From Tipula vernalis (lineage: Eukaryota > Arthropoda > Insecta > Diptera > Tipulidae): a stretch of 64,000 bases of DNA. The translations under genes and the position numbers were made by a program. Of this stretch, positions 33,545-44,880 are shown piece by piece; position 1 is the first letter of the stretch, and every line of letters begins with the position of its first letter. Where the stretch lies: positions 99,487,930-99,551,929 of the forward strand of contig OY282560.1 in NCBI GenBank assembly GCA_958295665.1, given 5' to 3'. Below the pieces are notes generated by a model. The model was not told the DNA's origin. It saw only the letters and a program-made list of their open reading frames with translations, and searched no databases.

Positions 33545-33835
33545 ATGAGTTTCGGGTTGAGCCGATGGTTGAGTTTCGGTGGTGCGAGGGGTTTTGTTAT
33601 GAATTTATTTGGAAGTTGAATTTGTGATTAAATTGGGTTGCTTTACATTGAGTTTATGTACGGATCTAATATTTTCGGACCCTGTTGAAGGGTTGAATAA
33701 AAAGTTGATTTGGGGTTGAATTGAGAGGTGATTGAGTTGAGGGTTGAGTTTGTGATTGAGTTGGGATTGAGTAAGGAATGAAGTTACATTGAGTTGACTT
33801 GATATGAGTTCATGTATCTCGTTAGATTTCAATCC
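33545..33835. repeat. GGGTTGAG-type minisatellite, block 4 (inverted relative to block 3)
   Basis: Units GGGTTGAATTGAG, GAGGGTTGAGTTTG, the reverse complement of the CAACTCAACC blocks. Blocks 3 and 4 therefore face each other across about 400 bp. Confidence 0.7.
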
Positions 33836-34241
33836 TTTATATCTATATATATTTTCTATTTGTTCACAAATTAATTTGTGTTATAATTTGAGGTGGTTAT
33901 TTTATTCACAAACCAGTGATTCGAACCATTATTAATAAGGCAAACAAATAAACTATATGACAGAGTCACATAGATATGCTGTGTTTAGTAAAGATGGTCC
34001 TAAAGTGAAACTCAACGGAGTTAAGTTTAACAGAGATAATTTAATAGTGCAATAAACAAATAAATAAAAGTGAATAGTGAAAAGTGACTTTATGGGATTA
34101 TTGTGTAATTTTTATTATGTAAATAAATATAAATTTTAATTAAAACATGCAAACATGCAAACAATATGATGTAAATAATCGTATGATTCATTAACATTCA
34201 AATAGAAAACTGGGGTATCATCTCTATACATATATGTATGT
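33836..34241 (+). repeat. Relic with dispersed LTR-adjacent motif, copy 2
   Basis: TTATTCACAAACCAGTGATT then CGAACC and AAGGCAAAC at 33901-33942 matches the motif at 5968-6008. The 300 bases after it show no gag. Confidence 0.45.
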
Positions 34242-34257
34242 CCCACGTTGGGCGCCA
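34242..34257 (-). other. Primer binding site, tRNA-Lys type
   Basis: The minus strand reads TGGCGCCCAACGTGGG, the tRNA-Lys primer site used by gypsy-clade elements. Sequence to its right (34258 on) would be the LTR in minus orientation; no coding remains on either side. Confidence 0.55.
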
Positions 34258-36040
34258 TCATAATTTTATGTCACATAACCTTTAATTAGTTAATCCATTC
34301 ATTAATCACTAATCATTGATGCAGAGATAATTTTTATTATTAACCAGTAAGTAGCAGTTTATCGATAAAAAGTGAAAATACCTTTTAGATGTATGATGCC
34401 GTATACACTACATATGTAGGTACTCGTACCGAGGTATGTAGATAATGAAAACATTATAAAGGAAAAATAATTTATCGTTCATGCGAAAATTTTAAAAAAA
34501 TAGATTGCATTTTTCAGATAGGTAAAGGTAAGTTATAGATATACGATAGAAAGGTGAAATTATTTTTACAGCTAATTGGAAACGTAATTGTTGTTAATTA
34601 AAGATTAATTTATTCAGGAAATTTAATTATAATTGCTCGATGGCATTAACATTTTACTTTTTTTCTTTTTAATATTATTTTATTCTATATAGATCAAAAT
34701 GTTAAGATTAAGAAAGTTTTTCTCCACGTTATCTTTGGTAAATTAAGCAAAGTGCATGCGCGCTTAAGCAGAGCTGTCTCAACATGAATATTGCAATTGG
34801 TTTATTATGAATTATGTTTATAACTTTTAAAGTAGCACCACACTCTGAAATATGTTTATGTTACAATATGCCGCGTTTCTTGCATTATGTGCATCTTCTG
34901 AGACTAAAACGAAACCAATTTAGAAATGTTTTTTTTTTATGAATCAAATCACAATGAAAGTAAAATTATTTTACGTTTAACAAAATAGAAAAAAAAACCT
35001 TTTATAAGATGTACGTTTGTATGTGTCTACATATCTATCTTCATACCATATAAACATATAAATGTTCATCTTCGATAAGGTCAAAGATCTTCCAGTGTCT
35101 TATACTCGTACGTAAATTTTAATGTTTTTTTTTATTTTCTTTCTTCTATCTTCACGATTACAATCTTTGTGTTTTGTACGTGTATACATAACACATATAA
35201 TATAGTTGGTTGGCTTAATGTATGGCTTATAAGAGGTTTTGAAAAATAATAGAATACTTTCACCATGAGCGCATCTAATTAGAGAAACAAAAACATTTTA
35301 GTTAAATTTGATTATTATTGTAAGCGACTAGTTCATAGAAATATTAAAAATTGATTGATTCCAAATTCGTTCCGAGCTTTACGGAAATTAGTAATTTGTT
35401 TTTTTTTTTTGAAGTACAGTAGTTCAAAACATGTGATTTACAACATGTGAATATTATACTTGGTTAGTTATAAAATATAATATCCATTACTATAAAATAT
35501 TCTGGTATCGATCACGTTTTTAGTTTTTATTTCCGATGATCTTAAATATTGGGAAGAGATTTTTTTTTTTTATTTGCTTGTTTTGGCGTAAACGGTTGAC
35601 CAAACTCAATCGTCTTTTCGTAATGTTTCTAAATTCTAATACAATTTTGTATCTTAAGCTTCAGATCTAGCCAAAAAGGCAAAAGTCATGTGAAATTTAA
35701 AATCACACTTACATTTGAAATTTCTCTTTAAAAATAATAATTCAAAGATGCAACGGGTGCTATTCAGGTTTCCCAATATACTGGCAGCGAAAATCTGCTG
35801 ATGGAAAAATGACATGATGGCCGTTCTATATTGTTTATTGGGTAAAAGATGTAATCAAAATTTACAAACTTTTGATTTATACTTAACCTATATGTTAGTT
35901 CTCAATATTAACTTTTACTTAGTAATTACTTTAATTTAAATAGCTGGGTCTATAAAGGAACTTTTTTTTAAAACGCCGATATATAAACCTTTATAATATT
36001 GCCCTTAAAGCGTTGGGATGTTGTTCTAATTTCAACTGGT
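34258..36040. other. AT-rich stretch, no gene seen
   Basis: Possible LTR remains next to the primer site; otherwise long A/T runs and no domain in six frames. Confidence 0.35.
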
Positions 36041-36049
36041 ACTTTTTCA

Positions 36050-36720
36050 TGTACTGCTATACTGTTGTTTCGATGTGTAGATCCTGATGTATGTTTGTGT
36101 TACGTATATACTGGGATATATTCTTGACTGCTTTCGTTGAAATTTTATTATGTTGGAAGCATTGAATTGAATACCATACCAACCGGTTCATTTGTTGATG
36201 TAAGCCTTCTATCTGAACGTAGGTGGAGAGATATTTAACATTTTGATGTTTTGGTAGAATGATATTAGTCTCACAGGCGGATTGATACTTCCCCATTTAG
36301 TTAGTCACTTTTCTACCTGGTCTAAATGTTCTTGTAAATTTCTTTATGCTATCGTTGAATTTTGTTACGTAATTTGACATTGATGTAGCTCTGCTGTGTA
36401 GATCAAATATAACGAATTTCCTTTTGTTTCATCTTTACCAAGCTTTAGAATCATTATGATTTGCGAAATTTTCCAGGTTTCAGAAAAGTATCTGTTCTCA
36501 TTATAGCGTTGAAGATGTACATATGTTATTATACATAGTTTAAGCATTTTACCAGTTATCAGATGATACCCTAGGTGCTTTTCTTGGATCAATATTTTCC
36601 TTGATTTTTTCTCTGCTTGGCGCTACTTGTATTTAATTGGCTGGGTTTCCTCATCTTCTGCATCAACAAGTATCAATTCGGGTCTATTAATTTGCTCGTA
36701 GTTTATAGATAAGTTTATAG
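36050..36720 (-). pseudogene. Jockey-like LINE reverse transcriptase fragments
   Basis: The minus frame at 36365-36592 reads GYHLITGKMLKLCIITYVHL, RYFSETWKISQIIMILKLGK, matching the start of non-LTR RT (P-G-Y-D-L-I-T-G-K-M, then W-K-x-A-x-I-x-M-I-x-K-P-G-K). Upstream text EDEETQPIK fits the usual linker. The frame at 36057-36296 reads VKYLSTYVQIEG and YIRNTNIHQDLHIETTV, the RT C-terminus. The catalytic core between them is deleted. Only non-LTR element seen in the window. Confidence 0.65.
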
Positions 36721-37014
36721 AAATTTTTGGGCAAATATGTTTGCTTTATCTGCATCACTGTTTGAGTCTGCAAAATCCCAATTCTGTATATTGCTTTCGA
36801 TGCTCAGCCTCTATTCCCTAAATATTACGACTTATGCAGACTTTTTATTTCAATTAATATAACCGCACAAAACAATCGTTTAATAATGTCAATTCACTAT
36901 TTTCACCCGCCGACTGCGACTGATTCTAGTACGTTACACTTTACTCTTCTATCTGTCGTCAACAATGCAACTGATTTTTAATCGATTCTTTCGACAATCA
37001 CTTCTGGCTCTTCT

Positions 37015-38461
37015 CTACAGAGCCACAGCCAGCATAGATTCATAAGGGGTAATAATTGGTTGGCCAGCTAGAAAATGACCCGGCGATAATGTTGACAAAT
37101 CAGTTGGATCATTACTTATCGGCGTCAAAAGTCTTGAATTCAAACATGCAGCGATTTTTGCTAACAACTTGGCTAATTCCTCAAAGGTATACAACTGTGC
37201 TCCACCTTCTTTTTTCAAGTGATTTTTGACTGATTTAACTGCGGCTTCCCAAAGACCTCCTTGGTGCGGGGCTTTCGGTGCATTATAGTGCCACTGGATA
37301 GAATGCGCCTGCAGATATTCATTACTGCTGTGCTTTCCATAGTTCGACCTCCTCATAGAGACTTCTGTCAGCCCCAACAAAATTACCCCCGTTGTCACTA
37401 TACATATGATGGACGGCTCCTGCTCTCAGATTCACAAACCGAATCAATGCAGCAATGAAGGAGTCGGCATCCAATCTGCTGACCAACTCCAAATGAACCG
37501 CCTTGTATACCATACAAACAAATACCGCTATATAACCTTTTATTGTCACATTACGACCTTGCTTTAATTGTACCGGGCCAGCATAATCGACGCCGCAATA
37601 GTAAAACGCTGGTGTCGGCTCTAGTCGGTAGGCCGGCAAGTCTGCCATCATCTGTTGAGCCGCTTCTTGTCTGTGTCGGCAACATCTCACACACTGATGC
37701 ACAACAGGCGCAGCAGAATTCGACATTGCACAATCCAGTACTTGTTTCTTAAATACTGCGTACAAAGTTGCACCCCCCCAATGACATAAATCTTCGTGAG
37801 CCTTGATAGCGATTTTATTTGCTAACATGCTTTTATGATCCAAAATAATTGGTCTCCTTTCACTGAATGGTAACTGTGTGCTGTCCAATCTTCCTCGTAT
37901 TCTCAGCATCTTCCTGTCATCCATCCATGGTGTTAACATCCATAGTCGACTGGATCTTGGCAACCCTACATTTCGAAGCACTGCCCTATATTCAGCTGGA
38001 AATGATTGTTTTTGAGATATAATCAACCAATAATTCAATCCATTGTCAATTTCGTTAACTGATAATCCAGGAACGAGTACTCTCTCTCCTCCTATCATCA
38101 CTGTGACAACATTGCTCCCTTCTAACGTTGGTATTTCATGGTTAACCAAAAGGCTGTTTGCCTTATTATCATTAGTCCTTACTCGTCTCCTTCTGACAGT
38201 TTCAAAATACAACCTACAAAATCGAATAACATACGCCGCTATACGACATACTGACTCATAAGACGATATTTTGTTCATTAAATCGATTTCTTGATTATCA
38301 CTCCCGACCATCGTTAGCAGGCCATTATCAAACTTTACCGCTGGATCCTTGCATTCCGACTGAATCTGCTCCATTACTTCTTTCCCAAATACCTTCGGGG
38401 CCCATATTGGCCAACCTTCAACATCCTACCTTAACAAGTCTGGACCTTTCCACCATAATTT
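37015..38461 (-). pseudogene. pol: Pao-C integrase
   Basis: It begins at the deletion joint with WWKGPDLL in one frame, then 37322-38374: AAYVIRFCRLYFETVRRRRV, KMLRIRGRLDSTQLPF, the finger (KAHEDLCHWGGATLYAVFKK, VHQCVRCCRHRQ), the core with GVDYAGPVQLK (first Asp) and MYSDNGGNFVGADR (second Asp). After a frameshift near 37390, 37015-37398 gives PHQGGLWEAAVKSVKNHLKK with the catalytic Glu and AACLNSRLLTPI. All three catalytic residues survive. Confidence 0.85.
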
Positions 38462-39519
38462 GTTGGTGTTGACCTACCGGTTCGAAATTTCATGACAATA
38501 TCTAGCAAGTCCTTTTGAAGACGTGGTCCGGTGTACTGTACATCATTTAATGACTTCCCGTTTGAGGTTTTTGCAGCACCGCCAAAAATGATCCTAAATT
38601 TACGGTCAACCGAAACCGCGTGATGTGGTATATAATTCATCGGATCCAATATGGTTGCTAGTTGCATGTGTCCTAGAGCCTCATATTCCGTCATGAATTC
38701 GAGGTACTTTTCCATATAGGACGGATCCCGTTTGAACTTATTCTCCTGACAGAAAAATCGTCGAAGAGCCATTGCTCTTGATACTCCCAGCTCTGCATCA
38801 GGCTTTAACGGTATTGTAACACTGTATCGATTGGCTGCCTTTCTAACTGTTTCTTGAAAGTTGTCTTCGCAATACTGATCCTCAATTGATAATACCTTTT
38901 CCTGTATCTCGTCCATTTCCCATAGCTTCTGAATTAGTAACCGTAGTTTATCCTTCACTACCAGACCTGTCATTTCGATATCGTCTTTTGGGTCCTGCAT
39001 CGTTCCCTCTCCAGAGACGATCCATCCGAACGACGTGTTTTGAGCTAGCAACCCAAACGAATTTCGCACTATTCCTTCTTTAATGTGAGCTGCCAAAACG
39101 CCAATACCAATTAATGCCTCTATACGACCTTGCCTGAAATATTGTGGGTCTGCCAGATCCTTGCTCGTAATATTACAAAATGGCTCGGGGCTAAATGACC
39201 TTTGCGGATGGTCGGGTATAACCTCTGACAGAACTACAAACCTTACTCTTACGATCAGCTTCTCTAGCTGATTATGCCATAATTCTACTTGTACCTCTCC
39301 TTTAGTTTTTGCTAAATTTCCATCAACACCCCTTATGCTGGTTGTGGCTGCTGACCTTACTAATCTAAATTCTGACACGACCTGATTGTTGATTACATTG
39401 GTTTGAGATCCGGAATCACAAATCATCCTTATTGGTGTTGAGAACTGACTGCCCGTTTTTAACCGAAAGCAAGCAGTGGCTAAGACCGCAACTGGTGATT
39501 GGCTTACAACGTGATGCAC
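38462..39519 (-). pseudogene. pol: Pao-C protease and RT fingers
   Basis: The retropepsin active site is RMICDSGSQTNVINNQVV (D-S-G intact) in a BEL-type protease, followed by TSFGWIVSGEGTMQDP, SVTIPLKPDAELGVSRAMAL and RT start YEALGHMQLATILDPMNYIP, HHAVSVDRKFRIIFGGAAKT, LNDVQYTGPRLQKDLLDIVM. In this last segment the RT would normally proceed to the palm. Instead the next bases belong to the integrase N-terminus, so the frame closes at 38431. Confidence 0.85.
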
Positions 39520-39561
39520 TGACTGAATTTTTTGTTCCGAGGCCTTCAGTCGGGCTACCTG

Positions 39562-40961
39562 CTATTGAGTGCTCCTCTGTGGTGGTTCCTTGGTGGAACC
39601 CTCTGGTTGAAGGTTATGTTTGGCCTTATGGCACAACTTAAAGTGGTGTCTCGTTGGTGTGTTCGGACAATTACTGCAACCTTCCTTTGTACAAGACCCG
39701 ACTAAATGACTTGGTTGCAAACAGAATTTGCACAATTTATGCTGGAACACAATTGCCAATCGCCCACGTAAATTTAAGTTGTTAAACTTATCACATTTGG
39801 TAATTTCATGCTTGAACATACAACCTTGCATCACATATTGACTTGCCTCATTCCACTTCCGTGGCTCATTCTTTATACGAGGGAACTGGTTGTTATAATT
39901 CCCAACGTTGTCATTTTTATTAACCTGTAATCTATTATATGGGTTCTATTGATCAAATCGGTTAAACCTCTTATAATGGTCGCCTTGATATTGAAACTAG
40001 CCCCTCGTCACTTCATTTCTTCCACCTTGCCTCTCATAAACATTCGAATCATTCTCTTCAAATTCCCGTCGCCCCTTTGACTTGACATCCAAGAACTTCC
40101 CGAGTTCGCCCAGTGTTAGCAGGCGGCCTTCACCCACCTGATTACGATATTGCTCCCATGCATCCAATGTGTACTTAGGTAACCGTTGTTTTGCGTAATG
40201 AATCCAAATTTGATCCCACAATTGCTCCGGCTTTGCAATAGTCTCCAGTTATCTGATTCCACCATTTAAGGAGTCTAGTATCACCCGCAAAGAATCATGA
40301 GTTTCACGTTCCTGGTTTTTAACAGCATACATTCTCCCCAAGATGCTATGGATGGCACGATAGTTGTCATTGTATGCCTTCATCATTATTTCCCATGCTG
40401 CTTCAAAATTGTCCCGCGTAAGTTGCCATGGACCCAATGTCAACGCAGCGACAACGACAAGAACAAATCCCGAAACGCCAGCCATTCGGCTGGATTCCCG
40501 TTAAACTTTCCTATCCTAGGGGGCCCACTAGGTTCCATTCTAATCACCGCAGGTAATCGATCTGCGGCGACCTTCCCTGTCGAGGAACTACTACCTTGCT
40601 CAATACTAACTTGCTTCCCGATCCTATCTTGGATTTTATCCATTGCAGACATAAATCGGTCTTCCAATTCAATGTAAACCTTGCTTGTGACCAGGAGGTG
40701 GCTTTGCCGATACTCCAGGTCTGCTTCCTCGAATGATTTGAAATGTTGTCTCAGCCTTTCTTGACGTATATTTAATTCGGCAACTGTCAATAGTTGTAAA
40801 CCTTCCTCATTTGATATCTCAGAAAAAAATCGTTCTAGGGACTCAATATGTCGCTCTCTTAAGACATATAACCTTTCTCGATTCAACTGCCCGGATTTCC
40901 TTTCCCCATCAACCATTTCCCAATCTCCCGCCTCTAGTTCTGGAGGTGCTTCGTCGCCCAT
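39562..40961 (-). pseudogene. gag: Pao-C gag
   Basis: The start is the ATG at 40961 (MGDEAPPELEAGDWEMVDGE). A charged helical region follows (RQERLRQHFKSFEEADLEYR), then the DUF1759-type core (PPRIGKFNGNPAEWLAFRDL). A frameshift leads to NFEAAWEIMMKAYNDNYRAI (frame 40249-40485), another to 39997-40221 (YTLDAWEQYRNQVGEGRLLT), and the zinc-binding tail is CKFCLQPSHLVGSC plus CSNCPNTPTRHHFKLC (39562-39834). At least three breaks; each piece is well conserved. Confidence 0.8.
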
Positions 40962-40989
40962 TTCGATACTCCTATAAATTAAACTCAAT

Positions 40990-41389
40990 AAAAGAAATTA
41001 ATGTTAGCCCGCTGTCTTCTACTGGACCCCTTTATACTTGACTCCAAGTCAATTACACCCCCATAACCTTTTTCCCAATCATTTTCCATTCCCAATTTGG
41101 TTAGGCGGAACACCTTGAACAACATGCGGTTCCATCCCAATATTCCTTTTCTTTTTCTATTCTCTACATAAAAATTTTGTTCAACCATTATTTCATACAT
41201 TCTTTTGCTTAAACTATCATTAAACCACCCCAAATATAATAAAAATTAATACAAAATATAGACTGTCAAGACCAGTCGAGCCGTCCGAATCCATTTAACA
41301 TTGTTTCTTCCACAAGTTTGCTCAATACAACGTAGCATTATTATTATTGCTTTTCTACAAAATGGCTCAATTTCCTAAGGGCCCATCTA
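40990..41389. other. Leader or flank of Pao-C, no gene assigned
   Basis: Should hold the Pao-C 5' LTR and leader if present, but no repeat partner was found. A minus frame at 40985-41233 has no known motif. Confidence 0.3.
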
Positions 41390-41610
41390 GGTTCACTGGA
41401 TTTTTCGGACATAAGATACTATTATGTCTTGTTCCACAACGGTGGCATGCACCTGGCTCCTAGCATGTAAACGAGGAGTGTCGCGGATATAGGCAGTCCA
41501 AGCAAACTCCTTTGCTTAACGCCATATACCATCTCTCTTGCAATCCTGCCCGTAACATGTGGTTACATCTGTAAATTTTGTGGTTTCCCCTACATATGGG
41601 ACATCGCCTA
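41390..41610 (-). pseudogene. gag: BEL/Pao-like gag zinc-knuckle fragment
   Basis: The minus strand reads RRCPICRGNHKIYRCNHM, WYMALSKGVCLDCLYPRHSS, a TAG, then ACHRCGTRHNSILCPKNP. The spacing C-x2-C-x4-H-x4-C, C-x2-C and C-x2-C-x3-H-x4-C matches BEL/Pao Gag tails. It differs from the knuckles of Pao-C, so it comes from another element. Confidence 0.65.
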
Positions 41611-43775
41611 TCACTTTCCATTGGGGGAGGGTTGCAGTGGAGGTGAGAGCTCTCAAATAGATTTTCTCAAAAACGGGACCGAGAGTAGAAGATTTATATT
41701 GTCGTGACCAATTGTGATATTGGGGGAGGGGTCTCCAAATTTATTTGGAATTTATTTTTCATCCGTGACATCTTTTAAGGATCTTGCCCAAAATAATGGA
41801 AAATATTTGTAAAATATAAAGGGTTGGTTTGGTGATTTATAATGGACGCTATTCAAAAACATTCTTATTAAGGACAATACTTTAGGCAGAAATGATGTTC
41901 AAGCTGTGAAATGAAATACTTCAATACATTTAATTTAGACCCGATTGGAATGGATATATACAGTCTGTTAATTAGTGGAGAGTAAATGGCTTTCTGCTGT
42001 AGTAACTTTTTGCTTGTTTTGCACCACAAATTTCCAGATATACATAGTTACAGAGTTATTGTTGTAATGCTCATTTTTACTTAGTTGTTTTTACATTATA
42101 TTTGATCTATATAAAATCCAAAAGAAATGCCACCGGAGGAAGCCAGATATTATTTTTCTAACCGACACATTGCCAATTTGAAACTAAGCTCAAAGTGTGA
42201 TTTGACATCTCTTCCACTAAATAAACCAGCTGTAGATCAACATTTATTTAGAATTTACCATGAAGTGCAGGCTTAGCAAGGAAATGTCTTATCTACAACT
42301 GATTGGGGATGACAGGCCTTAAGGAACATTTTTGTACCCATCTCAACAGATTTAACTGCAGCTCCAGCCAATTTACTGAAATTAATTTCATGCACTCGCA
42401 TGAAAACTTTTTCAATAAATTTTTCAGGTGTGGTACCTTAATAAAATAGCAATATCTCTGGAATGAGAGGTAGTATAAATTTGTTTAATATCTTAAATAA
42501 CGCAGAATTAAATTATCTACATCTTCCAGGAACAAGATTTGTTTAGTTGGGACCATTATCTACTCCAAAATAATAGCCAAAAAACGCATTTACTTACTAC
42601 ACTATGTTAAATAATGCGACTCTCAGAAATTGGCTTGAACAGGCAGCGTACCGGATTGAAAAATTCCACATCAAGCTTTCCAAATATGTAAAAGCATTAC
42701 AGAATATTAACCAGTCTCTTAAAAAAATTTCCTAATTATTATTAAACTTTCATTATGATTAATTAACAAACATATGAGCTCCTCCATTCCATGACTTCAT
42801 GAGAATGGATGTTGAACATTTTCACAAGCAGACAAAAAGAAATGTAATAAATTTTACGATGATGCTACCATCGATTTCATGTTCTTCATTAAACTTTCTT
42901 CACGAGCTACAGAAAAAAACACAACAACAAAAAGTACCATGCAAGTGTTATTAGTACCTAAAAGTGTACGGATAAGTTAATTAAAATAAATTTCATTGTA
43001 CACAATTTCCTTTTCTATTACATTTCTGTTGAGCAGTCGACTTTTGTCTTATTGTCTGCTATAATGATAATTCCGGAATCAAGTCAAACCAAATTTTATT
43101 ATCAAATCAAAAATGTATAAACAAAAAAAAAAGAAAACTTTCCAAGTCACATTTTGTATTGTCGTCGTTGTTAGTTAAGTTTTACCTTTATTTATTTCAA
43201 TTAAACCACCAAAAGTAACAATAATAGGAACTTTATTGCTGTGCATTTTGTATTGTTTATACTTCTTTATAGTAAATAAATTTTAATTTTGTATTAAGCA
43301 ATTCGCACAAATTTTCACAAAACAATAAAAAATTGTTTTGATGTTTTTTTTTCCTCTAAATTATAATACTTTGTCGCACCTATTAAATGAGCGGGGGGGA
43401 AAATTGGTTTGGTCTGATGATGATGATGATGATGATGATAACACCTAAACTTGTAACCGCGCTCATTCGCATACAGTAAATACTATATACACTATTATAC
43501 GGAAATTAAGTTGAATTTTGTTATAAATTGGTTTGGTTTACTTGGTTGGTGCGCGGCTTATTGAATTAACACCTTATACAATACTCGTACATGTCGTGAT
43601 TTATTATAATTTATGCAAAAGCTAATGTATTAAATCTTATAAAAGAAGTGATTATATCTAATAAAGTATGTTTGTGGTTTGTGTAAAATTTCCACAATAC
43701 TCAACTTCTTATAAAGTAATAATATTGTACTTATATTCATTGTGCAAACTCATGAATGACCCAAAAATGACGAGA
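41611..43775. other. AT-rich stretch, no gene seen
   Basis: No protein motif in six frames and no internal repeat besides a (GAT)n microsatellite at 43415-43439. Base composition is very AT-rich. Confidence 0.35.
43415..43439. repeat. (TGA)8 microsatellite
   Basis: Eight perfect TGA/GAT units. Confidence 0.95.
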
Positions 43776-43779
43776 ACTT

Positions 43780-44400
43780 TGAATCGACGGCCAAAAATGA
43801 CAAAAACACTTATTCCATCTTTTAGCAAGAATGTCCTAAACATGCTCTATATGATAAATCTGCCAAGTATTCATTCACGAGTCTGGCAAGATGATGTCTC
43901 GCATTATCGTCCATTCCCACGAAATTATCGCCTATAAATGTTACATAGGGAACAACGCATTCAATTAATATTTCGTTGATGTGCGAATGGCTGTTATAGG
44001 TCCCATTTGAACCAGGTAAAGCTCGACACGTGTTTCCATCGAAATTTCCGCCGGTACTAGAATTGATCCACCTCGAACTCTTTCGCTAAAGGTGTTTGGA
44101 ATGTAACGCTTCCCCGGTCATCACCGCTTAATCGTTTTTGCCTATCAAGAGAGCGCAAACAAAATTTCGATTCATCGGTGAATAAGACTTGGCTCCAATC
44201 AAGTTCAGTCCATTTTTCATGTTCCCTGGCAAATTGTTGCCGCCGAGCATTACGTTTTTGTTTTAAGTTTCCAGCTAAGTAGTGCGGGTCAAAAGATATT
44301 CCCAACAAAAAAATTTTTTTTTATGGTTTCGATTCACCAAGAGAAATCAATCCGTGACGCAAACGAATGATTTTTCTACCTGTCAAGTTGTTCGATTCGT
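43780..44400 (-). pseudogene. Tc1-like transposase fragment
   Basis: Minus strand: GRKIIRLRHGLISLGES, RNARRQQFAREHEKWTELDW, then SQVLFTDESKFCLRSLDRQK with the first catalytic Asp, HINEILIECVVPYVTFIGDN and FVGMDDNARHHLARLVNEYL with the second Asp. In another frame NTWQIYHIEHVWD-like text fits the third motif region but is broken by a stop. HTH N-terminus missing. Unrelated in sequence to the Tc1 copies at 10806 and 46788. Confidence 0.65.
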
Positions 44401-44544
44401 CAAATAAAAAAAAATTCAATCTGTCGAGCAAAATTTTAGCTTGCTTGCAAATCTAGATTTTTTGGCAGATTTACCCATTTTTTTGTTGTTGGGTATTTTT
44501 TTCTTTTCAGCGTTATTTTCTGTAATTTATAAACTGAAGTTTTA

Positions 44545-44628
44545 TAGATTTAGACTCTGTCCGAAACCTGTGATAAATAGTTTTTAGTACTAATTTTTGA
44601 CATTTATCTAAAAATACTGCATTCACTC
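44545..44628 (+). repeat. Short repeat at the BEL-D insertion site, copy 1
   Basis: TTAGACTCTGTCCGAAACCT then GTGATAAATAG and TTTTTGACATTTAT recur at 56560-56645 with about 80 percent identity. Confidence 0.6.
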
Positions 44629-44880
44629 TGTTCGAGCTTCGAGGCGATTTTATTTGTGGACTGTATTTTTCTTTTACTAGGAATGATTAACACACATTTA
44701 ATATATAATCGTGTTTTTTCTTTCTTTACTTTTTCAAATAAATTTTTATTTCACATTAAGAACCTTTGTTTTATCGACTATTTAGTGTGAAGCACATATT
44801 AAAAAGAATTCTCGTAATTTCGATAGATGGCAGGACTCAACCGGTAACTTTTGTTATATTCGACAGTACAGCGGTTGACA
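44629..44880 (-). repeat. 3' LTR of BEL-D
   Basis: 252 bp, TGT...ACA ends, similar to 55438-55665 throughout. It holds a 24-base segment (around TCGTAATTTCGATAGATGGC) absent from the other LTR. Confidence 0.9.

Larger units (their letters stand above)
37015..40961 (-). mobile_element. BEL/Pao element Pao-C, internal deletion fusing RT to integrase
   Basis: Minus order: gag, zinc knuckles, protease, RT fingers, then directly the integrase. RT palm and RNase H are missing. Frames are open for long stretches, so decay is moderate. LTRs were not identified on either side: 36900-37014 and 40990-41300 show no clear shared sequence. Confidence 0.85.

Noticed and set aside
43668..43937. Plus-strand 89-codon frame as a gene
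   Set aside because: It is antisense to the Tc1-like transposase fragment at 43780-44400.
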